This document shows positions 35,082 to 45,483 of a DNA stretch of 64,000 nucleotides, in pieces. How positions within the stretch are numbered: position 1 is the first letter of the stretch; each line of letters begins with the position of its first letter. Where the stretch lies: positions 5,146,001 to 5,210,000 of the forward strand of contig NC_035793.1 of the NCBI RefSeq assembly GCF_001653235.2, written 5' to 3'. The translations under genes were made by a program, and so were the position numbers. The DNA is from Pochonia chlamydosporia 170. Taxonomy: Eukaryota; Ascomycota; Sordariomycetes; Hypocreales; Clavicipitaceae. The notes beneath the pieces were generated by a model. It did no database searches and was not told where the DNA came from. It saw only the letters and a list, made by a program, of their open reading frames with translations.

Positions 35082-36951
35082 CTAGTGAAACTGACCCTCA
35101 GTGTTACCGTCGCCCATGCTCCTGCTGCTAGAGCTACCGCTCTGAATAGCTCCCAGCACCCCATCCATGTAGTTGGCGCCGCTCCACTTCTGGTGCGTCA
35201 ACACATCGCATCCAAGATCCTTCTCCCGTCGCTGAACCAGGTCAACATATGCCTTCATGCCGTCAGTCTTGAAGTTGCGTGCCAACTCGCACGAGATTGT
35301 CGCCGTTGAGTGAAGACCAGCCAGCGAGATGAGCTGCAAGACAAACCCTTCCTTGGCAATATCCCAGATGAAGGACTTGAGCGTCTCGGGCGTGAAGCCA
35401 TGGGCCATCCAGTTGAACGATGGTGACAAGTTATACACCAGACCCTTGTTGGGATACTCTTCTCTCACAGTACGGCCGAGCTTGGCAGCAACCTCGACGT
35501 TGGGGTCGCCAGTCTCAACCCACAGGAGGTCGGAGTATGGTGCGAAAGCCAATGCACGCTTCGTAGCAGCCTCCATACCGGCGCGGAAGTGGTAGTAGCC
35601 CTCGCGGGTTCTGGGAACGTCCCAGTTGAAGTAAACCGGCGTCTTGGAGTAGTGCGCGGCCAGGGCACGACGTCGTGTGATGCCCATGTCGCGGTCCTTG
35701 GCAGTGGCAGTCAAGTATTCGTCAATCTTTTCCTGGCTAACACCCTCCTTTTGCATGTGAGCGACGGCCGCCTCGTCAAAGGTGACCAGTTTGGTGTCTT
35801 TAACCCACTTGGCCTCGAATGTGTCGATCTGAGCACCAGAAGCTCCCTTGGCCTCCATAGCCTGGATAGTCTCAGCGAGAGGCTCAATCGATGGGTCAGC
35901 AACACCGAGGATAAACTCGTGGTCGCGAACATCAATGGCGGACGACAGAAGTTTGCCAGATTCAGAGTCCGTTCGGGCAATTACCAAGTTTTCGCAGCCC
36001 ATGACATCCCACTGGAATCGGGCAGCGTTCAGTCGGTTGATGTGCTCACCAATGGGCACGATGACTTTGCCAGCAAGGTGGCCGCACTTCTTGCCACCGT
36101 GGAGCTGATCCTCGAAATGCACTGCGGCGGCACCATTCTCAGCAAAAAGCTTCGCAAGCTTCAAAACGGCAGAAAGACCTCCATGACCGGTGTCACCATC
36201 GGCAATAATGGGACGGAGGTAATCAACATATGGAGTCTTGGTTCGCTCTTCAGCAGTCATCTTGCGACGAGCATCCCACTGCTTACGATCGTGCATGTTC
36301 TGCGCCTTGGCCAGACGCTGAACCTGGTTCGGGACCGTGTTATACGGGTAATCGCCAAAATCGGGGGAAACTTCGTTGGTGGTGGTAAGCAGCGAGGAGC
36401 AAGCCCAGCCGGAGATGTAGAGGACTTCCTGGTGAGGAGCTTGCTGCGTCATCTGGATAGGATCAATGGCACCCACTACGCAGACGTTAGTAGAGTCCTT
36501 CTCTATACCCAATTGATGCGCTTTGTCAGGACTTACTTGTGTGAATAGGTTCGCCCTTTGCCTGACGCTCCTGGATCAGATTGAAGAGCTTAGCAGCCAT
36601 GACGGAGCTAGGGTATGAGACCTTCTGCGTGCCTCGCTTGGTGACAACATCGGCAGCACTATAAGGTCGCTTGATGCCGGCATATCGAGGAGAAGACCAC
36701 CAAGCCTCGACTTCCTTGATCTGTGCTTCGTACAAGGCATCCTCAGCTTCGCCAGTCTTCTGCGACTCGGGCAGAAGCTGGAATGAGTCGGCAGCGGGAA
36801 TAGCGTGCGAGTAAGGATTGCCAGCAGGGCCAGACATTATCGCGGTTGTAGAAATGGCCCGAATGGCTGTCGAGCGATACAATGTTGTCCGAGAGCTGAT
36901 CGTGGGCAAGACTCGCCGGGAGGCTTTGGATGCGACGTTTCGCATCATCAT
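35082..36951 (-). CDS. mclA: Mitochondrial 2-methylisocitrate lyase (isocitrate lyase superfamily)
   Basis: Exons 36951-36537 and 36475-35082 give 602 residues. The junction makes [16 protein letters not shown], the expected barrel start. The active-site signature [10 protein letters not shown] is complete with Cys269, and [12 protein letters not shown] and LAGLHSTA are present. The N-terminus ([19 protein letters not shown]...) is basic, Ser/Arg-rich and lacks acids, as a mitochondrial presequence; the C-terminus (TEGQFH) has no peroxisomal SKL-type signal as would suit glyoxylate-cycle isocitrate lyase. It should split 2-methylisocitrate into pyruvate and succinate, the last step of the methylcitrate cycle. 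Placement back to back with methylcitrate synthase supports this over isocitrate lyase. Isocitrate cleavage as a side or main activity cannot be excluded from sequence alone. Confidence 0.9.
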
Positions 36952-37961
36952 CGTGACAATCTTGGCGACAGAGATGTCTGAGGATGAGCTTGGGTGTCAG
37001 CTACCTTTAAATCGTCCGGGATGAAAGTCAAAAGACTATTCCTTCCACTGGCGCTCAAATGCACTAGAGAATAAGCTTTTGGTGATAGGTTCCAAGGTTT
37101 GTAATAAAAGTTGGAAGGAACAGCTCGGAATTCGGGCGAAACCGAATGGTGGTGCACGCAAAGCCGAGCTCAGTCCGGCCGGCTATCACGCATGAGACGG
37201 CTCAAGGCCTGTGGTTGAGTGTGCGGCGGGTGGCACTGCTGAGCAATACCTAGGTACTGGGTAGCTAGCCAGTGGCACCGTGCAGTCCACAAGCTCAAGA
37301 ACCTCAGCACTGAATGTGCTGGACGGTCGGAGCTTGTGGGTTGTGGATGGGGTCGCCCCGGCTTGCCGGCTCAAACCCAGGAAAGAGCAACCCAAACCCA
37401 GTCATTCCGGCGGCGAATTGGCAAGACATCAATTTGATGGCTGGCAAATTGCGGAGAGCAGCATGTTGAGTGGCTCCTTCCCCCCCAAACTCAGCAAAAA
37501 TCACAGGGCGAAGTTTGAAGCAGGGAACCCTGATTGGCCAATCAGAGCTTGTGGACGAACCGTTGGACCGGGCTCCCGCGGCTTTCCTCGGCTGTCTTGA
37601 CATCCCACCTTGTGGTCTTGCTTGTGGTTGGCGGGGAAGGAGCGACACGGCTGTTTTGACAACCACGGGACAAGCAGATGCGGTCACCACCAGCAGGTGT
37701 CTCGGCATAACTTTTGTCTTAGCCTCCCACCAAGCTACGGCAACCAACTTTTTTTTTTCTGCCAGACCTGCGTCTTCTTCCTTCTCTATCGAAGCTTTTG
37801 GGTGGCTCTCAAGATATCGTAGCATTGTCACCGAGTTGTATGTCCTCCATCCATTGCTTGTCAACCTTGCAGGGAACACACCAATTGACTTGTTATCTAC
37901 AGATCTACCCCACGATCTAGATCCCACCAGCTCCGACATCATATAGCCGAGCAACGCAGCC
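36952..37961. promoter_or_regulatory. Shared divergent promoter of the methylcitrate-cycle pair
   Basis: 1010 bp between the lyase ATG (36951) and the synthase ATG (37962). It contains the opposed CCAAT palindrome at 37531-37544, another CCAAT at 37881-37885, matches to the CreA consensus SYGGRG at 37631-37636 (GCGGGG) and on the minus strand at 37908-37913, and a T11-class run near 37750. Carbon repression and CCAAT-complex control are known for propionate and acetate genes in moulds; whether these sites work here is inference. Confidence 0.6.
37531..37544. promoter_or_regulatory. Perfect 14-bp palindrome of two opposed CCAAT boxes
   Basis: The sequence TGATTGGCCAATCA equals its own reverse complement and presents one CCAAT box on each strand, overlapping by the central GGCC. 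It lies 580 bp from the lyase ATG and 418 bp from the synthase ATG. CCAAT boxes are bound by the HAP/CBC complex in fungi. A symmetrical site in a divergent promoter could serve both genes. Confidence 0.6.
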
Positions 37962-39550
37962 ATGGCTATGAACCTGAGAAATTCCACTCGGGCCTTTGGC
38001 TCCCTCAAGGTATGGCGATTGAAATAGGAAGCAGTCGAAGAATCCCCAATTGCTGCTGTTCAATACCGCAGTGCCATCGCATGCTAGACACTGACCTTTG
38101 CTCCTGTTGAAACAGCCTCTGACCCGAGCCGCTCTTATCGGCGCCCGTGGCTATGCCACTGCCGAACCCGACCTCAAGACCACCCTGAAGGAGGTTATTC
38201 CCGCTAAGCGTGAGCTTCTCAAGAAGGTCAAGGCTCACGGCAGCAAGACCATTGGCGAGGTCAAGGTCGAGAACACCCTCGGTGGAATGCGTGGTCTCAA
38301 GGCCATGGTCTGGGAAGGTTCCGTCCTCGATGCCAACGAGGGTATTCGTTTCCACGGCCGTACCATCAAGGATTGCCAGAAGGTCCTGCCCAAGGGCAAG
38401 ACTGGAACTGAGATGCTTCCCGAGGCCATGTTCTGGCTCCTCCTTACCGGCCAGGTCCCCTCTACGAACCAAGTTCGCGTCTTCTCTCGCGAGCTTGCTG
38501 AGAAGGCTCAGATCCCCCAATTCGTCAACAAGATGCTCGACGATTTCCCCAAGGACTTGCATCCCATGACTCAGTTTGCCATTGCTGTGTCTGCTCTCAA
38601 CTATGAGTCCAAGTTCGCCAAGGCTTACGAGAGCGGCCTGAACAAGGCTGACTACTGGGAGCCTACTTTTGACGACTGCATTTCGCTCCTGGCCAAGCTG
38701 CCCACTATTGCTGCCAAAATCTACCAGAACGCCTACCGTGGTGGTGGTGCTCTCCCTGCTCAGGTTGACCTTGAGCAGGATTGGTCTTACAACTTTGCTG
38801 CTATGCTCGGAAAGGGCGGCAAGGAGAACGAGAACTTCCAGGATCTCCTCCGTCTCTACCTGGCCCTTCACGGTGACCACGAGGGTGGCAACGTCTCTGC
38901 CCACGCCACTCATCTTGTTGGCAGCGCTCTCAGCGACCCCTTCCTTTCTTACTCAGCTGGTCTCCAGGGTCTGGCTGGTCCTCTTCACGGGTGAGTACCT
39001 TTAAACAGAAATGGCCATATTTGGTTGATGTGTGACACTGACCATTTTTTGCAGTCTGGCCGCCCAGGAGGTCCTCCGATGGATTCTCCAGATGAAGGAG
39101 GCCATCCCCGCTGGTTACACCGAGCAAGATGTTCACGACTACCTGTGGTCGACCCTCAACTCCGGTCGTGTCGTCCCTGGCTACGGCCATGCCGTTCTCC
39201 GCAAGCCTGATCCCCGATTTGAGGCCCTGATGGACTACGCTGCCGCCCGCCCTGAGATCGCCAAGGACCCCGTTTTCCAGCTGGTTGAGAAGAACAGCCG
39301 CATCGCCCCCGAGGTGCTCAAGAAGCACGGCAAGACCAAGAACCCTTACCCCAACGTCGACAGCAGCTCAGGTGTTCTGTTCCACCACTACGGATTCCAC
39401 GAGACTCTGTACTACACTGCTACTTTCGGTGTGTCCCGCGGTCTGGGTCCTCTTGCCCAACTGATCTGGGACCGTGCTCTGGGTCTGCCCATTGAGCGCC
39501 CCAAGAGCATCAACCTTGAGGGTCTCTTGAAGCAGGTTGAGGGTCAGTGA
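37962..39550 (+). CDS. mcsA: Mitochondrial 2-methylcitrate synthase
   Basis: Exons 37962-38009, 38116-38990 and 39055-39550 give 472 residues. The N-terminus ([35 protein letters not shown]) is a mitochondrial presequence followed by the start I know from mould methylcitrate synthases ([18 protein letters not shown]). The citrate synthase catalytic triad is intact: His307 (GPLHGLAAQEV), His353 ([14 protein letters not shown]) and Asp410 ([12 protein letters not shown]). Ordinary fungal citrate synthase differs in the [18 protein letters not shown] and FHDLLRLY-type segments, so this is assigned as the methylcitrate enzyme that joins propionyl-CoA to oxaloacetate and usually also accepts acetyl-CoA. 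AATAAA at 39607-39612 is a likely polyadenylation signal. Codon use is strongly C-ending, suggesting high expression. Confidence 0.94.
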
Positions 39551-39821
39551 GTGTGAAATGAAAGGAGATGCGGAGAGGGTCTCATTATGGGGAAGAGTTT
39601 GTCATGAATAAATTGCGTGTTTGGGTATGAAATTGAAGTTGGAGCAAAATTTGTATGTATTGGCGCTTTGAAAATAGACCTGCTAGTCAGTTGGCTGTTT
39701 CTCATGAATAACTCTACTCATTACGAGGGGTCAAGGTGTATGGGCGTGAATTGAGTGAACTGAATTGCGCTATGTACTGTGCTGTGATGGCAAAGACATA
39801 CATGTCCACTGATACTTGTGC

Positions 39822-41480
39822 TTAGGCAATCCAAAACCATATCCTCTCTAACCAGTTCCTCGGCTTCACCACCTTCCAAGTTCCCTCGAGGCGATCAATC
39901 TCGGCTTTGCCGGACCAGAGATCCATCTCTGCCAGCTTGACAAACCGGGTCCTCTTGACAAGCTTGTAGCCCAGAAACAGGGTCAAGAAGATGGGAATAT
40001 CAATATAGGGCGGCACAAAGGTCTTTGCGCTGAACCGGCCCGGGAAGAAGGCGTCAAAACCGTTAAACAGCGCGACAACCAGACAAAACACAATGGAAAA
40101 GTATGCCAGGTACGGCTGCAGCGGTGACTTGTAAGGCAACGTATCCCTCGACACGCCCTGATGCCGAAGACCATAGTAGAAGCGGAGGTAGGTGTAGCAC
40201 ACGCTCGCCCATACGATAAGGGTGCTCACTGCGCTGAGATTGCTGATCCAGAAGAACACCTCTGCAGAACGATTATTCACATTCAAGTACACGAGACAGC
40301 TGAGCGCGGTGGTGGCAGCCACACACCCATAGGGAACACCAAACCTTTCCCACTTCAGGATGGCAGGCGCTTTACCGTCCAGCGCAGCCGCGTAGAGAAC
40401 ACGGGTCGACGCGTAGAAGAACGAGTTCCCGGCGGACCAGGCCGACGTGAGGATGACGGCGTTGATGATGGACGGCAGGGTCTTGATGCCGGCGTTTTGG
40501 ATGGCAATGACAAAGGGGGATTGTGCGGCGCCGGGGGCCGAACTGCTGATTGCGTTGAGGAGATTGGGGTCCTTGGACGAGACGCACAGGCCGACGAGGA
40601 AGATGGACAGGACGTAGAAGATGGCGATGCGCCAGAAGACACGGCGGATGGCTTTGGGGATGTTGCGGCGCGGGTTTTCCGTCTCGCCGGACGCAACGAC
40701 AACCATCTCGCTGCCGCCGTAGGAAAAAGTCGCCTGGATAAAGACCTTCCAGAAGGCGAGGAAGCGGCCTAGCGCTCCGTCCTTGAGGTACGTGTTCATG
40801 GGGCCCGGGTCGTTCCAGTATCGAAAGCCGATGGCGTCGCCGTTGGGGGAGCCTCCCACGGTGATGATGAACATGAGGAGGATGAGGCCGACAATGGTGG
40901 TGAGTTTGATGGCGCCGAATACAAACTCTGCTTCGCCGTAGATTCGTACCGGGAGACAGTTCACAAGGACCATTGTCGCGAAAAAGATGGTTATGAGGGC
41001 GGCTTTCGGGACGGAGTTGTGCCAGTAGTCGATGATGACGCCGCAGACGGTCACTTCAATGGGAACCCCAATGGCAAATTGGTACCAGTAATTCCAGCCG
41101 AGTGTGAATCCGAGGGCAGGATCAACATAGCGGGCGGCGAAGATGGGCACAGCGCCGGGGATGGGCAGCCAGGCGGCCATCTCGCCGAGACTGTTGATCA
41201 CGCAGTAGAGGTTGAAGCCGGTGATGGCGTAGCACATGAATGCTGATAAGGGGCCAGCCAGCGAGAGGACTTGGCCGCTGCCGACGAAGAGGCCGGTGCC
41301 GATGGCGCCGGAGAGGGCTAGGAATTGAACATGGCGGGATTTGAGTTTCCGCTCGAGTGTGCCGATGTGTTGTTGCTCGAGGTCGGGCTTGGTTTCTTCA
41401 AAGGCTTCGGAGTGGCCTTGTGTTGAGGTTGGTTGGATGGTGTCGGCTCGCTTTTGGGCCTCTACGTCGGGGGCTGTCAT
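39822..41480 (-). CDS. YAT-type amino-acid permease
   Basis: A single exon of 552 residues ending about 270 bp beyond the methylcitrate synthase stop, in convergent orientation. After a hydrophilic acidic N-terminus it has the APC/YAT hallmark (LKSRHVQFLALSGAIGTGLFVGSG), then 12 predicted membrane segments, the conserved ATFSYGGSEMVVVASGETENPRRNIPKAIRR loop and the usual C-terminal D-W region (MDLWSGKAEIDR). It should be a plasma-membrane proton-coupled amino-acid importer; substrate range cannot be told. Because Val, Ile and Met are degraded to propionyl-CoA, import of such amino acids would fit the neighbouring methylcitrate genes, but that is only a guess from position. Confidence 0.92.
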   Translation of the reverse strand: MTAPDVEAQKRADTIQPTSTQGHSEAFEETKPDLEQQHIGTLERKLKSRHVQFLALSGAIGTGLFVGSGQVLSLAGPLSAFMCYAITGFNLYCVINSLGEMAAWLPIPGAVPIFAARYVDPALGFTLGWNYWYQFAIGVPIEVTVCGVIIDYWHNSVPKAALITIFFATMVLVNCLPVRIYGEAEFVFGAIKLTTIVGLILLMFIITVGGSPNGDAIGFRYWNDPGPMNTYLKDGALGRFLAFWKVFIQATFSYGGSEMVVVASGETENPRRNIPKAIRRVFWRIAIFYVLSIFLVGLCVSSKDPNLLNAISSSAPGAAQSPFVIAIQNAGIKTLPSIINAVILTSAWSAGNSFFYASTRVLYAAALDGKAPAILKWERFGVPYGCVAATTALSCLVYLNVNNRSAEVFFWISNLSAVSTLIVWASVCYTYLRFYYGLRHQGVSRDTLPYKSPLQPYLAYFSIVFCLVVALFNGFDAFFPGRFSAKTFVPPYIDIPIFLTLFLGYKLVKRTRFVKLAEMDLWSGKAEIDRLEGTWKVVKPRNWLERIWFWIA

Positions 41481-42664
41481 GGTGGAATTTGAGATGAGAA
41501 GGGAATGAAGCGGAAACGATGAGGTGACTTACACGAGAATCACAACCAGTGGCAGGGAAGCGCATTATATTTTCGTCTCAACTGGCTATCGTACGGTCAT
41601 GGCGATGATCCTTCCCCCCGCACTGGTGACCATCCAACACGAGCACATGGTTAGTTTATCTTGGCTGTCACTGTCTGTGCAAGTGAAGTGGTACCGTAGC
41701 AGCACAATTTACAGGACAGGAGCTAATGCACGGTAAAAAGTGATTTGCGCACCAGTTGGAAGCGTTGTAACGCGAGGTTGAGGTGTGTCATGCTGGCTGT
41801 CATGCGGGGTTACCCCAGATTTGAAGATGGGGTAAATGATCTACAGAGTTGCAGTGAGTAAAGTATATGAGTGACTTTGCTGACATGCCTAAAAGAGATC
41901 ATTGATGACATACATGTTGATGCTACGGTGTTGTCAAGATGGATGTGTTGGTGGTGAGAGTTGGGCGTCATGTCAGTCCTTGTTTACAGCACGACCTTTA
42001 TCTCAAAGACATACACAGCATAGACGTGAATGATGAGTTTATTCAACGGCTGTACCAGTATTCCACTATTCTCTAAGTGGCATGTAAGCAGCGAGGTCGG
42101 GGATGACGGACCGGGTGGCTTGGAATAGATGACCGTGGGGGTCAGTCATCTTGGCCGGTTAAAGACATCAAGTAGGGTGGCCGTTGCCGGCACTAGAGAA
42201 TAATATACTGAGACGTGACTGATTGGAGCAGCAAAGCATTGCGCGGAATGGGGCAAAATAGTGTTGTAAATAACGATATTGGAGAGTGGTGCGACGGCCA
42301 AAACATTGTCAACTAACACAGTTTGACTACCTTGAGGTCCATCCATCATGAGGGAGAACCAAAAGAGTTGATCCGATATGCGGTGTACAGTGAGGGGTCA
42401 GAAGTATTTAAACAAGGAAAGGTATCGCATATCGCGTTGTGTAGTGAGGCATATTGAGCTGTGCTGGTGTGTACTTGGATATGTTTAAATACCTTTGACC
42501 ACAGACTGTATATCGCCTTAGTATAAGTTTAATCTTGGCGAGCTTCACCAGACTTTCTTCCAACATAACAGGTTTCTATAACCCAGTCACTCAGCCATCC
42601 TGCCCGTCGCAGTAAATACCATTCCCAGCACCATTCATCGAATACATGCCTTACAGCATCCCAT
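41481..42664. other. 1.2 kb intergenic region with MITE copy D
   Basis: Contains the promoter side of the permease, the 3' flank of the GH55 gene and MITE copy D at 42388-42508. No gene is visible. Confidence 0.6.
42388..42508 (+). mobile_element. MITE copy D (121 bp, best preserved, flanked by TA)
   Basis: It starts CAGTGAGGGGTCAGAAGTAT after TA (42386-42387) and ends ATACCTTTGACCACAGACTG before TA (42509-42510). The inner ends ATTTAAACA and TGTTTAAAT are exact inverted copies. It can serve as the reference for the family. It lies 157 bp downstream of the GH55 stop codon. Confidence 0.85.
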
Positions 42665-45483
42665 CTACGCAAAAGGCAAATACGCCGCAATGAGTCCTCC
42701 CCATCCGCCCTTATTATCAGCGCTCACAGCAGCCGTCTTGCCATCAATAGTGACCATATTCTGCACCAGGTGCGTGCCCAGGTTGTAAATCTTGAGAGAC
42801 TTGGGTTCCTTTTCAATAGAGACAATGTTTTCTTGCGCATATGGGCCTTGCACGCCATTCAAACCGTTGAAAAACTGTAACCCAGTCAGTAATGCGTCTT
42901 ATTCACATATAAACGGCACAACATACCTGCCAGAAGCCCAACCCATAAAATGTCATGTCTCGACCGCCGATAACTCGCAAAGACCAGCCCATGAAACATT
43001 GAGGCGTGTCCTTGTTGCAGTTTGAGTAGTCTGGGTCAGAATATTTCGGATCAGGCCTTACGTCCTGTTAGTCAGGTCTCTAGTTATGACATACGAATGT
43101 ACTCACACCCAGGGAGCTGGCGCCGGCGGAGCAGGCTGCCAGTAGACAGTTTCAGTCTGTGCCATGGAGGAAAAGACATTCGCGGCATTGAGGAACTGGT
43201 ACTGGTATAAGACAAAATGCTCAAACGCAGTGCCGACCATCCACGTCCCTCGGGTCGATTCAACAAGCATCCCGCGGCCAACGGCAATGGACTGACTCGT
43301 CCCGTTTGTTGCTCCGCTCATTCCGTCCAAGTCGCGGTTCACTGACCATCCCCACACGCTCTCCATGTATGTCGAGCTTTCCGGTCGCAGGTGGAGGAAC
43401 AAGAACGCCGCCTTGCAGTTGGGGATGTCGGACTTGGGGTACGATGCGCATTTGGTCTCGACGGCAGATCCAATGGTTCCTCCGGCGCGGAAGTGGGAGT
43501 CCCATAGTCCAACGTCGCCGGGTTTGCAGCCGGAAATATTGTTTTCGACGAGGATTGTGCCTGGGAGGACATCGGCGACGTCGAATGCCAAGTCGGTAAC
43601 CTCGATTATGCCCTTGGTGCCCTTCTTGCCCATTTGAAACATGACTCTGGGGTTACTTTCGTCTGCAAACTTGTCGCCAATAGCTATTAAAGATACGTGT
43701 CAGAAAAAAAACCGCACCATGTGCTTGGGAGAGGAGTTCGCTGTACCACTGAGAGTTGACCAGGCCTCGCCGACAAGTCGAGACCCAGCCGGGACCAGAA
43801 CAGTGTCAGAAACACGATAGTTGCCTGCGGGAAAATATGTGATTCTTCGATTTACATTAGCCTTCAAGGCAGCAATAATAGCCTTGGTGTCATCCGTCTT
43901 TCCGTCGCCTCGTGCGCCAAAGTCTTTGACGCTGGCAAAGCAGCTTGAGCTGTACCGCTCATACTGGGGGCGCGATTTCGTCCAGTAATCACCGCTGTGG
44001 TCGAGAAGAATCTGCGATCGTGAATAAGTTCCACTGGATTCCATGTAGCTGCCCGTGGTGGCGTCTTTATACACTGTTCCCTGGATGTAAGACTTGATGG
44101 TGCTGGAATGGCTAGTGCCAGGGAGAACGACGGTGCCGTTGCGGTCAGAAACCGCTACACCAACGTCGTTGAGCTTGACGTTTTCAATAATGATGGATCC
44201 GTCTGCGTTTTTGGTGTGTTGCGACAGAATGAGCTGCTTGGTGGAAGACGCTTTCGAATCAATAAGTACTAGTGATCCTACTGAGGACTTGGGTGCCGCA
44301 GTGTAGTTGACGCCAACATCGCAGTTCTGGAAATTTAGGCCTTGAAGAGACAGCGTGAATACGTGGTCAATCTGGATACCTGTTTTGACGTCTTTGAATT
44401 CGACGGCGCGAATGGCGTACTGCTGATTGTTCATGCGGATCTTGGGATCTGTTAGTACTACATATCTTGGCAAGTGTTATGGCTCTAGGTACTTACACCG
44501 ACTGCTCCTCCAGTGAAAGACTTGTTCTTGTTAGCCGCAGTTTAACATAGTATCGTCAATTATCGTCAGTCTCTTACCAAGTCACCCATAAAAGTGGCAG
44601 AGCCTCCACCTCCACCAGTTGTGCCATTAAACACGACACCCTGGTGTGAGCTTTGCTTTGCCATTCTGAAATCATTGAAACTGAGTGTCACGGCTTGCGC
44701 AGACGGCCAATTGACACAGGCCACAGAAGAACGTTTATCGACATTGGTGGTATCAAACACAAAGTTTCTGACTTGGAGGTAGAGGTTGATCGTAGTTGGG
44801 AAGGGTGAAACGGGAGGCGACGGAAAGGCGTTCAGCAGATAGAGGTCGTTGAAGGCCGCATCCGCTTTGATAGTCGGTCTGTCAAGTGGGTTGCCAACTA
44901 GCTGCGTGTAAATGTAAATGTTTAGGCTCTTCTTGATCTTGTATGTGCCTGACGGGAAGTAGATCAGGGCCGGTTTGAGTGTCTTGGCAGGAGGGTCGTC
45001 TGGGCCGCCTCGTCCTGGACCACAACCGGTGAAGCAGCGTCCGCCATCTATAACACTGTTAGAAGGCAATCGTATGATCGGTGTTGTAGAGCGTGGAGTG
45101 TTCTCATTACCATCAATGGCTTTTTGGATGGCGGCTGTATCATCGGTAACGCCATCACCTTTGGCTCCGAAGTCTTTCACGTTTCGAAACACAGAGTACG
45201 AAGAGTCGTTGAGGAAGGGAGATATTCCTGTGTGATGGATAGTCTCCATCCAGAACGGAGCTCCGTGGCTAGACTTGAGACATTCTTTTAGACTATCGGT
45301 TGCGTGAGCCGTCTCCAATATGTCCCGAGCTGCATTGCCACTTGTTGGAGAAATTGATTAGCTTGTTTCGTCTGAGTTTTAGCTTGCGTGCTTTGTCTAA
45401 TAGTATCGAACGTACGATTGGAGATTGGCAGCCCCAACGGCGGACGTGAGAGCCCATAGCAGGATCTTGGAAACTTGGACCAT
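42665..45483 (-). CDS. Secreted GH55 exo-beta-1,3-glucanase, eight exons
   Basis: Exons 45483-45416, 45340-45111, 45047-44578, 44520-44497, 44440-43747, 43683-43107, 43056-42927 and 42874-42665 give 800 residues. A signal peptide is present (MVQVSKILLWALTSAVGAANLQS). The two tandem right-handed beta-helix domains of GH55 each open with the pectate-lyase-like motif: NVKDFGAKGDGVTDDTAAI at residue 76 (before splicing-out effects) and SVKDFGARGDGKTDDTKAI at about 434. The length matches fungal GH55 enzymes (about 750-800). They release glucose or gentiobiose from beta-1,3-glucan ends, for wall turnover or attack on other fungi. Odd points are the 24-nt fourth exon and the second intron, 63 bp and open in frame. 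The acceptors of introns 4 and 6 skip an AG placed two bases after the branch point. Confidence 0.9.

Noticed and set aside
35589..36548. 319-codon frame antisense to the methylisocitrate lyase
   Set aside because: Shadow of the real lyase exon; no motif of its own.
35082..36951. Glyoxylate-cycle isocitrate lyase
   Set aside because: It has a mitochondrial-type N-terminus, no peroxisomal C-terminal signal, and is paired with methylcitrate synthase; the methylisocitrate enzyme fits better, though activity is unproven.
38005..38913. 302-codon frame antisense to methylcitrate synthase
   Set aside because: It is a shadow of the strongly C-ending codons of the real gene on the other strand.
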